Assembly: GCA_004555265.1 (NCBI GenBank) | Contig: SFIQ01000022.1 | Location: 1 to 38,136 of the forward strand | DNA: 38,136 nt | Origin: Ruminococcus sp. | GTDB taxonomy: Bacteria; Bacillota; Clostridia; Oscillospirales; Acutalibacteraceae | Direction: 5' to 3' | Shown: piece by piece, positions 32,423-38,136 of the stretch | Numbering within the stretch: the stretch's first letter is position 1 | Layout of the letters: each line of letters opens with the position of its first letter | Notes under the pieces: model-generated | Databases searched by the model: none | Told to the model about the DNA's origin: nothing | What the model saw: only the letters and a program-made list of their open reading frames with translations | Program-made: the position numbers and the translations under genes

Positions 32423-32626
32423 ATGAAACAAATCCAAATCCGCATTTTTCCAAACGGAGAAATCGAAGCGGAAACACACGGCATGACGGGAAAAACCTGT
32501 TTGCAGTATATTTCCGAGATTGAGCGCTTAACCGATTCGGTCGCAACGGACTCCGAGTACACCAACGACGCAAAACAGACGGATAATTTGCTGGAAACCG
32601 TCGGGGAACAGGAGGTTACGGTATAA
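32423..32626 (+). CDS. DUF2997 family protein
   Basis: This 67-residue protein matches the DUF2997 pattern: a beta hairpin MKQIQIRIFPNGEIEAET, then GMTGKTCLQYISEIERLTD and the end-motif VATDSEYT. DUF2997 proteins have no assigned activity, but they occur beside Ycf46-type AAA+ ATPases and DUF1257 (Ycf35-like) proteins, as here. RBS CGGAG. Its stop overlaps the next start (TAATG), so translation is coupled. Confidence 0.85.
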   Translation: MKQIQIRIFPNGEIEAETHGMTGKTCLQYISEIERLTDSVATDSEYTNDAKQTDNLLETVGEQEVTV

Positions 32627-33537
32627 TGGCAACTGAGAAAAAGAACGTTTCCGTTGTGCAAATTCTGCTGTCCCTTTCGGCTTTTTTGCCGTTTGTTGAT
32701 TGCGCAAGCTTTTTCTATATCAACAACAGGCGTCCCAACAGGAAATGGTTGGTTTTAGGGTGGAGTGCACTGCTTTTGCAGGTATTGCTGTGTATGACCT
32801 TTATGCTATCTCTGAACATAGAAAATCCGCGGGTGGTGGATCGCAGTAACGAACCGCAGGTTTCGGATTATTTAGGACGCAATTATTGGGATGATTACGG
32901 TACGGATTATGATAAACAACCGGAATATGACGAATATTTAGACGCGCACGAGGCGTGGGAAAAAATACCGGAAATCCAAGAACAGAAGGCAGCATACGCG
33001 CAATTTGAGCAGATGCGCACGACCGTTTCCCTCGGCGTGGTGGTGACAGGGGTGCTCATAAAGATTGTGGTGTTGGTGCTCGCCTTAAATGCGCTGGCAA
33101 CCTTTCGGCGTTTGGAAGCGCAGGCACAGAATAGAATGCAACTTGCTACCCGCTTGTCCGATTTCGCAGCGCCGACGGGAACAATCCCGCCGCAAGGGTA
33201 TGCACCTCCGCGTTCGGCGCCCATTACTCCGCAATCGACAGAACCGCAACGTCCCGTCGAATCGCCTGCATCTACCGGTTTATTGAATGTAAATACAGCA
33301 ACAGAAGAAGATTTGGCGGCTTTGCCGGGCGTTACGATTATTGACGCGAAAAAAGCCATTTCTTACCGAGAAACCAACGGGGATTTCCCAACGCCGAATG
33401 CATTTTTGGATTGCATCGGTGCGAAACCGCATATTGCCGCGCGTCTGTCTGCGGTATTATATGCGGCACCGTCACAACAAAATGTCGGCGCGGTCGGCGC
33501 GGCGCACGGCAACGGCAAACGGAGAATTGATTTGTAA
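32626..33537 (+). CDS. Membrane protein with ComEA-like helix-hairpin-helix
   Basis: This 303-residue protein has hydrophobic segments near 10-32, 42-63 and 125-150, a Pro/Gln-rich linker (about 180-215), and a C-terminal helix-hairpin-helix of ComEA type from about 223: LLNVNTATEEDLAALPGV, IIDAKKAISYRETNG, and the second hairpin CIGAKPHIAARLSAVL. ComEA HhH domains bind DNA. The N-terminal half shows no ComEA resemblance; the architecture is therefore unusual, and a membrane-linked DNA- or protein-binding role is inferred. It overlaps both neighbours (TAATG at each end). Confidence 0.78.
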   Translation: MATEKKNVSVVQILLSLSAFLPFVDCASFFYINNRRPNRKWLVLGWSALLLQVLLCMTFMLSLNIENPRVVDRSNEPQVSDYLGRNYWDDYGTDYDKQPEYDEYLDAHEAWEKIPEIQEQKAAYAQFEQMRTTVSLGVVVTGVLIKIVVLVLALNALATFRRLEAQAQNRMQLATRLSDFAAPTGTIPPQGYAPPRSAPITPQSTEPQRPVESPASTGLLNVNTATEEDLAALPGVTIIDAKKAISYRETNGDFPTPNAFLDCIGAKPHIAARLSAVLYAAPSQQNVGAVGAAHGNGKRRIDL

Positions 33538-34139
33538 TGCGAATCCATAAGGTATTGGAAACGACCTACGCCGAAGGTCCGGGCTGTCGGTTTTGTGTTT
33601 GGGTGCAGGGCTGTCAACAGCACTGCGACGGCTGTTTTGCCACGGCACTTTGGGCGTATGACGGCGGAACTGTGTGCTCGGTGCAAGAACTTTGTGCACA
33701 ATTGTATGCTGTGCGGGATACGGTTTGCGGCGTAACTTTGCTCGGCGGCGAGCCGTTCGACCAAGCCGCGGAATTGGCAGAATTTGCCGCCGAAGCACAC
33801 CGCCTCGGCAAAACGGTGCTGACGTTTACGGGGTACACCTATGCGTTTTTGCAAAACGGAGATTGCGCGGCGCATCACGCCTTGTTAGACCAAACCGATT
33901 TGCTTATAGACGGCAAATTTGAGCAGTCTTTAACGGACTATTCCCGCCCGCTTGTCGGCTCGTCCAATCAGCGATTTCTCTTTTTAACGGATGCCATACC
34001 CCCGCAGGAGATTGCCGCATACAAAAATCGATTTGAAATCCGCACGGACGCCGCAGGGCGAGTCACCATAAACGGTATGGGCAATATTGAAAAATTGAAG
34101 CAGTACACAGCAACAATTGAAGGAGTACAATATGGGTAA
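33537..34139 (+). CDS. NrdG-like radical SAM protein
   Basis: This 200-residue protein is a short radical SAM enzyme of the 4Fe-4S single-cluster/NrdG-like type. Cluster ligands are Cys26-x3-Cys30-x2-Cys33, the SAM-binding G-G-E-P lies near 72-75 (VTLLGGEPFDQ), and DLLIDGKFE and NQRFLFL follow. Short NrdG proteins normally activate glycyl-radical reductases, but no nrdD is nearby, so the target is probably within this operon. RBS lies inside the preceding gene and its stop (34137-34139) overlaps the AAA+ gene start by 8 bases. Confidence 0.88.
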   Translation: MRIHKVLETTYAEGPGCRFCVWVQGCQQHCDGCFATALWAYDGGTVCSVQELCAQLYAVRDTVCGVTLLGGEPFDQAAELAEFAAEAHRLGKTVLTFTGYTYAFLQNGDCAAHHALLDQTDLLIDGKFEQSLTDYSRPLVGSSNQRFLFLTDAIPPQEIAAYKNRFEIRTDAAGRVTINGMGNIEKLKQYTATIEGVQYG

Positions 34140-35766
34140 AACGAAATTTATTCAAGATTTTTCTGACCTGGTTAACGCCGGATTCCCATATATCTATATC
34201 CCCTCTTATGAGGAGGAACGAATTACGGCAGCGATTGAAGCCGCCGTCGGGGACAGGTCGCTGATTAAGACCGAGCGAAAACTGTATGTTTGGACACAGA
34301 CAGACGGACTTGTGGCGGAGGGCAGTAAGGTACGCGATACCGCCGCGCCGCTTTCCGCGTTAGACAGTATTGCAAAATCGCAGGATGATGCGATTTATCT
34401 GTTTAAGGACTTTCATATTTATTTCGGTTCAGACAGAGGTGCGCGTCCGGACTATGCGGTCATTCGCAAACTGCGGGATTTGTTACCTGTTTTAAAAGCC
34501 AGCCGTAAAACGGTTGTTTTTATTTCTCCGAAATTGGTGATTCCGTGTGATATGGAAAAAGAAATATCCATATTGGATTTTGACTTGCCGAATGAATCGG
34601 AAATGCAACAACTGTTGGAAGAACTCATTGGTTCTCTCTCCCCGGAAAGCGTCAGGCTGTCCGCAGAGGAAAAACTGCTTTTGGCGCGCTCTGCGTTGGG
34701 GTTAACCATGCAAGAGGCGGAAAATGCGTTTTGCCGCGCGATTGTCAAACTGAAAGGGTTAGATATTCGCGCACTTTCTATTATTCATGAAGAAAAAAAT
34801 CAGGTCGTGAAGAAAACCGGCGTGTTGGAATTTGTGCAGTCGGATTTGAACATAGACGACATCGGCGGTTTGGAAAATCTGAAAAAGTGGCTTTTGCGCC
34901 GCAATAATTCGTGGTCGGAAAAAGCACAGGCCTATCATTTGCCTGCGCCGAAAGGCGTTTTGATTACCGGCGTACCCGGCTGCGGCAAGTCGTTGACCGC
35001 CAAGGCAATGAGCGCCATTTGGGGCTTGCCGCTGTTAAAACTGGATATGGGGAAAATTTTCGGCGGGATTGTCGGCAGTTCGGAAGAAAATATGCGCAAA
35101 GCGATTGCTACCGCCGAAGCGGTTTCCCCCTCTATTCTTTGGGTAGATGAAATTGAAAAAGGCTTTTCGGGATTGAAATCCGGCGGGGATTCCGGCACAT
35201 CGGCACGCGTATTCGGTACATTTTTAACTTGGATGCAGGAAAAAACAAAACCGGTATTTGTCATCGCCACGGCAAATGACATCAGTGCACTGCCGCCTGA
35301 ACTGTTGCGCAAAGGGCGTTTTGATGAAATTTTCTTTGTGGATTTACCCACCGCCAAAGAGCGCGAGAAAATTTTTAAACTGCATATTCAAAAACGGATT
35401 GCCACGGACGGGATTGCGCACGAAATCGTGCCCGATGCACAAACCTGCAAAACGCTTGCGGCACAAAGCGTTGGCTATGTCGGCGCGGAAATCGAACAAA
35501 TTGTGATTTCTGCAATGTACGAGGCGTTTTATGCCAATCGAGGACTGCGGCAAACGGATATAGAAAAAGCCATTCGAGATACCGTGCCGCTTTCGGCAAC
35601 ACAGAGAGAGCAAATTTTGGAATTGCGCGCATGGGCAAAAGACAGAGCCGTATTGGCGACTGCCGTGGAGGATCGAGAATCGGATTCGGATGCCTCTGCA
35701 CAAGAGGACGGCGGCAACGGATTCGTGCACAGCCAAGGCGGAAGAATTGTGGATTTTGACTTATAA
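34132..35766 (+). CDS. Ycf46-like AAA+ ATPase
   Basis: This 544-residue AAA+ ATPase has the Ycf46 layout: an N-terminal region (about 1-220) with a degenerate ATPase-like fold, then an AAA+ domain. Walker A is GVPGCGKS at 280-287, Walker B ILWVDEIEKGF (335-345), sensor 1 IATAND (378-383) and the Arg finger region LLRKGRFDE (391-399). A C-terminal lid is followed by an acidic tail ending RIVDFDL. Ycf46-type proteins occur in cyanobacteria, plastids and Clostridia without an assigned activity. ATG at 34132 with AAGGAG; the open frame from 34117 is the end of the radical SAM gene. Confidence 0.9.
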   Translation: MGKTKFIQDFSDLVNAGFPYIYIPSYEEERITAAIEAAVGDRSLIKTERKLYVWTQTDGLVAEGSKVRDTAAPLSALDSIAKSQDDAIYLFKDFHIYFGSDRGARPDYAVIRKLRDLLPVLKASRKTVVFISPKLVIPCDMEKEISILDFDLPNESEMQQLLEELIGSLSPESVRLSAEEKLLLARSALGLTMQEAENAFCRAIVKLKGLDIRALSIIHEEKNQVVKKTGVLEFVQSDLNIDDIGGLENLKKWLLRRNNSWSEKAQAYHLPAPKGVLITGVPGCGKSLTAKAMSAIWGLPLLKLDMGKIFGGIVGSSEENMRKAIATAEAVSPSILWVDEIEKGFSGLKSGGDSGTSARVFGTFLTWMQEKTKPVFVIATANDISALPPELLRKGRFDEIFFVDLPTAKEREKIFKLHIQKRIATDGIAHEIVPDAQTCKTLAAQSVGYVGAEIEQIVISAMYEAFYANRGLRQTDIEKAIRDTVPLSATQREQILELRAWAKDRAVLATAVEDRESDSDASAQEDGGNGFVHSQGGRIVDFDL

Positions 35767-35783
35767 TCGGGAGGAGCAATCGT

Positions 35784-36248
35784 ATGTCTTGTATTCTTAC
35801 ACTGGCGTCCGCCGCAATTATTGCGGGGCTGTCGATGAGCACAGCAACTTCTTTGGCGGCGCTCAGCAATTTTTCCGAAGGGAAAGAAAATATCGAGAAA
35901 GGCATCGAAACCATGTTTGCAGACGGTGCCATACTTTTGCAGACCTTACAAGAGTATGGGTGCTGTGTGGAAACCGTTTCGGAAAACGAATATGTCGTGC
36001 AGACCAACTGCGGGCGGTTGCGCTATAAGCGTGAAAATGCCGCACAGGGCTTTAAACTGTATTTGGATGAAATTGCGGATGTGGAAGGGTTGCTTGAAAA
36101 TATTCGTTCCTTTGAATCGGACTACGGCAGAAATGTGCAGGCGTATACATACAATCATATTAAAGAAAATATGACGGACGATATGACAATAACCGAGGAG
36201 ACGGTTTTGGAAGACAACTCTATGCTGTTGACCATTTCAATATCGTAA
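35784..36248 (+). CDS. DUF1257/Ycf35-like small protein
   Basis: This 154-residue protein has a hydrophobic N-terminus (LTLASAAIIAGLSMSTATSL, about 5-24), then a helical stretch and a domain beginning FADGAILLQTLQEYGCCVE. The last part, YGRNVQAYTYNHIKENM followed by a final beta-strand with VLEDNSMLLTI, resembles the C-terminal part of Firmicutes DUF1257 proteins. The match is by pattern only and the N-terminal hydrophobic segment is atypical. Its neighbours (Ycf46-like ATPase and DUF2997) strengthen it. RBS GGGAGGAG; 17 bases after the AAA+ stop. Last gene of the operon. Confidence 0.62.
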   Translation: MSCILTLASAAIIAGLSMSTATSLAALSNFSEGKENIEKGIETMFADGAILLQTLQEYGCCVETVSENEYVVQTNCGRLRYKRENAAQGFKLYLDEIADVEGLLENIRSFESDYGRNVQAYTYNHIKENMTDDMTITEETVLEDNSMLLTISIS

Positions 36249-36282
36249 AACAGTAAAGGGGATGTAAAAAAAGTGCAGACCG

Positions 36283-36472
36283 CATAAAGCGCAATCACAC
36301 AAGGCGTATTTTCGGTTTGGAAAGAAACAACCGTCCAAAAGCGTCTCAAATCACTGTTATATGCAACAAAATACGGCTTTATGCTATAAACAAACCTCGC
36401 CACTCGGCGTACCTTTGTACGCCGTCGGGTAGCCGCAGACAACGCAAACGCGTTGTCTGCGCTCGGTTTGTT
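36283..36472. ncRNA. Multi-stem element, possible ncRNA or MITE
   Basis: The 305-base gap after the DUF1257-like gene carries nested complementary stretches. GCATAAAGC and CGTATTTT (36283-36313) pair with AAAATACG and GCTTTATGC (36368-36384). AACAAACC (36389-36396) pairs with GGTTTGTT (36465-36472) and encloses two perfect hairpins, CGGCGTAC/GTACGCCG (36405-36424) and GCAGACAACGC/GCGTTGTCTGC (36435-36460). This makes a three-way junction plus one outer stem. No ORF-like signal is convincing here. Which strand is expressed is unknown. Confidence 0.5.
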
Positions 36473-36499
36473 CATTCTGCGCATTTTTTCCTATCCCCC

Positions 36500-36545
36500 A
36501 AAAGGGGATGTAAAAAACGAAAGTTTTTACATCCCCTTTTTGTAT
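36500..36545. terminator. Bidirectional terminator
   Basis: A 17-bp stem (36500-36516 with 36524-36540) ends in AAAA/TTTT on both strands. It serves the acyltransferase gene (-) and read-through from the DUF1257-like gene (+). One arm's core GGGGATGTAAAAA recurs at 36259-36271 and inverted at 4447-4459. Confidence 0.85.
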
Positions 36546-36553
36546 TTATCTCC

Positions 36554-37825
36554 TTATTTCGCTTTCTTTTCTTTCTTTTTGCGTTTGTAGAGTTCCTCGG
36601 CGGCAAGGCGTGCTTTGGCGACGGGGACATTTTCTTTTGGGAAGCAATAATACTGTCGCGCCTTATCCCCGATGCAAATCATATCCCCGAGTTCGTACCA
36701 ATAGTAGTCGGCATACAGCCCATAGGAATGCAAGGGGGATTGCCTGTAGTCCAGTTTGCCGTCACAGCCTGTCAAATGAAACCCATCCGTCGTGTGCAAA
36801 AGGCGTCCCTCGCCGACCTGATACAGCGCCTTGTAATCGGAGAGTATGGCAATATCCACCGCGGTATCCAATTTGTAAGTGCCGTTTTCGAGTTCCTGCC
36901 GCACGCAGTCGCGCTCCCAACGGTACCAATCGGGAATGTGCGGAAATTCCGTTTCGCCCGCAGTCGCGTGCAGCCTGCCGTATTCGTCCATTTCATAGGT
37001 TTTGCCGCAGGCGTGGCAGGTAAGTGCAGTGCCTTTGCCCTCGGTTTTGCCCTCTGTATTGCAATGCGCGCAACGGTACAAAATGCGCTCTAACCCGTCC
37101 GCACGGAATGGCTCGTCCACCACGGTTTTGGTTTCGTATTGGCGGGCGAAATTGTCAAATGTAAAGGTATCGTCCAAAATCTTATCCAGTTCTGCTACGC
37201 TTTTTTCCTGAATTTCCGCCTGCGTCAGCAAACAGGTCAAATGCGCCGAAACCTTGACATTGCGCTTTTGCAGACCGTTGTATAACGGGTCACGCAAAAA
37301 TGCGCCGTCGGTTTTTATCATTAAAACGGGCACATCTAATTTTTTGAGCAGAACGCCCAATTTGCGCGGCAGGGGCGTTGCGCAACCGTCAAAGGTGTAA
37401 CTTGCTTCGGGGTACATCAACACCGAGGTTTTCTCTTTTTGCAATGCATAGCGTATATCGGAAATCAGCGTGATGTCGGGCACGAATTTCTGCGTCGGAA
37501 AACACCCGATTTTACGCATAAAGCCCTCTTTGCCGACAAAGCCGTCGCAGGTTGTGACAATCACATAGGGCTTCGGAAACAGGATTTTGGACGCGATTTC
37601 CAAATCCACAAAACTCGAATGGTTCATGAAAATGAGATACGGCCCGTCGCCTGCCTCGTCCATGCGGCTTTGTGTGTAAGAAAATTTGACCGCGTGTAAA
37701 TCAAAACTTGCCGCCACGCGTACCAAAGTGCGAAACAGCATGCTTGGTTTTTTGGGGCGAAGGTGTTGCGGCTTTTCGGCGGCAACCGCGACTTCGTAGG
37801 GGACTTGTTTCGTTTTTATCTTCAT
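36554..37825 (-). CDS. PlsC-like acyltransferase with zinc ribbon
   Basis: This 423-residue protein joins an N-terminal acyltransferase and a C-terminal extension. The acyltransferase block has N-H69-x4-D74 (motif I, NHSSFVD) and YPEASYTFDG (motif III-like) near 163-172. After residue 250, a zinc ribbon has CAHC and CHAC (near 249-268), then a beta-rich tail and a lysine-rich end. Motif I fits glycerolipid acyltransferases such as PlsC; the ribbon is not normal for PlsC, so the acceptor may differ. The frame is open from 37957; ATG at 37825 has GAGGAG. It is monocistronic. Confidence 0.85.
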   Translation of the reverse strand: MKIKTKQVPYEVAVAAEKPQHLRPKKPSMLFRTLVRVAASFDLHAVKFSYTQSRMDEAGDGPYLIFMNHSSFVDLEIASKILFPKPYVIVTTCDGFVGKEGFMRKIGCFPTQKFVPDITLISDIRYALQKEKTSVLMYPEASYTFDGCATPLPRKLGVLLKKLDVPVLMIKTDGAFLRDPLYNGLQKRNVKVSAHLTCLLTQAEIQEKSVAELDKILDDTFTFDNFARQYETKTVVDEPFRADGLERILYRCAHCNTEGKTEGKGTALTCHACGKTYEMDEYGRLHATAGETEFPHIPDWYRWERDCVRQELENGTYKLDTAVDIAILSDYKALYQVGEGRLLHTTDGFHLTGCDGKLDYRQSPLHSYGLYADYYWYELGDMICIGDKARQYYCFPKENVPVAKARLAAEELYKRKKKEKKAK

Positions 37826-37865
37826 TGTATTCTCCTCTTGCGATTTTCTGAACAAATTTTTAAAT

Positions 37866-37894
37866 ATTGTATAGTATTTCGGCAAAGAATACAA
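37866..37894 (-). promoter_or_regulatory. Promoter of the acyltransferase gene
   Basis: Minus-strand TTGTAT (37889-37894), 17-base spacer, TACAAT (37866-37871), about 40 bases before the start codon. Confidence 0.65.
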
Positions 37895-38019
37895 GCCTTT
37901 TTCAGAATTGTAAGAATTTTGCGGGGCTGTGAAAATAAAATGCATTTTGTTTTGCACCTAAACCGCAGTCCATTGTGTTTTGCTTTTTGCAAATTTTTAG
38001 AAAGCATAAAAATTTTAGG

Positions 38020-38048
38020 TTGACTTTTGCGGTTTGGGGGAGTATAAT
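38020..38048 (+). promoter_or_regulatory. Promoter of tRNA-Ala(CGC)
   Basis: TTGACT (38020-38025), 17-base spacer, TATAAT (38043-38048), 13 bases before the tRNA. Confidence 0.88.
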
Positions 38049-38061
38049 CTAACTACTGTTC

Positions 38062-38136
38062 GGGCCCGTAGCTCAGCTGGGAGAGCGTACGGTTCGCATC
38101 CGTAAGGTCGAGAGTTCGATCCTCTTCGGGTCCACC
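38062..38136 (+). tRNA. tRNA-Ala (anticodon CGC), end cut by window
   Basis: Acceptor GGGCCCG pairs with CGGGTCC and contains the G3-U70 wobble that marks alanine tRNA. The anticodon loop TTCGCAT gives CGC. The discriminator is A, and only CC of CCA is inside the window. Confidence 0.95.

Noticed and set aside
33537..34139. Calling the radical SAM gene nrdG
   Set aside because: No anaerobic ribonucleotide reductase gene is adjacent and the operon context differs.
36155..36484. Minus-strand frame of 109 codons over the structured element
   Set aside because: It reads across strong hairpins and the end of the DUF1257-like gene, with no RBS and no domain resemblance.

Overview
The window (about 38 kb) reads as the chromosome of an anaerobic, mid-GC member of the Clostridia (Bacillota), most likely an Oscillospiraceae-type gut bacterium. 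This rests on a T-box leader, a dockerin-bearing secreted hydrolase, an NrdG-like radical SAM protein, a TrpB2-type enzyme, a DUF6514-like small protein, Shine-Dalgarno sites before nearly every gene, frequent TTG starts, and sigma-A promoters with exact 17-bp spacers. I see no prophage, CRISPR array or transposase.

Layout. 1-1100: a long palindromic element, tRNA-Thr(GGT) with a consensus promoter, and two small proteins. 1362-4336 (-): a secreted lipase-like protein with a dockerin, and an S1-domain RNA-binding protein with a leader hairpin that can cover its ribosome binding site. 4500-6295 (-): an arsR / permease / small thioredoxin metalloid-type operon. 6500-12252 (+): a close-packed operon of a membrane-anchored protein, a HAD phosphatase, RarA, a polysaccharide flippase and a glycosyltransferase. 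12398-15541 (-): a T-box leader, whose features fit a methionine specifier, in front of a disrupted malQ and an intact TrpB2 gene. 15573-18477 (-): ECF sigma factor, beta-propeller membrane protein and small membrane protein, joined by ATGA overlaps. 18614-19917 (-): a Fur-family regulator with a perfect 7-1-7 box, overlapping a heavy-metal exporter gene.

20.0-24.8 kb is the most plastic part. Two mosaics of short palindromic repeats, inverted relative to each other, flank tRNA-Thr(CGT), an APH(3')-like phosphotransferase, a MATE transporter and a Gfo/Idh/MocA oxidoreductase pseudogene. The MATE gene sits between two direct copies of about 147 bp that contain the 5' end of the oxidoreductase gene. 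24.8-31.7 kb returns to housekeeping genes: an LCP cell-wall ligase, aspS, purB, a RING/zinc-ribbon membrane protein and galU. 31768-32247 (-) is an Amidase_6-like protein.

The best candidate for a little-described system is the tightly coupled five-gene operon at 32423-36248 (+): DUF2997, a membrane protein with a ComEA-like helix-hairpin-helix, an NrdG-like radical SAM protein, a Ycf46-like AAA+ ATPase and a small DUF1257/Ycf35-like protein. It is followed by a strongly base-paired element (36283-36472) that may be a noncoding RNA or a MITE. The window closes with a PlsC-like acyltransferase carrying a zinc ribbon (-) and tRNA-Ala(CGC), which is one base short at the window edge.
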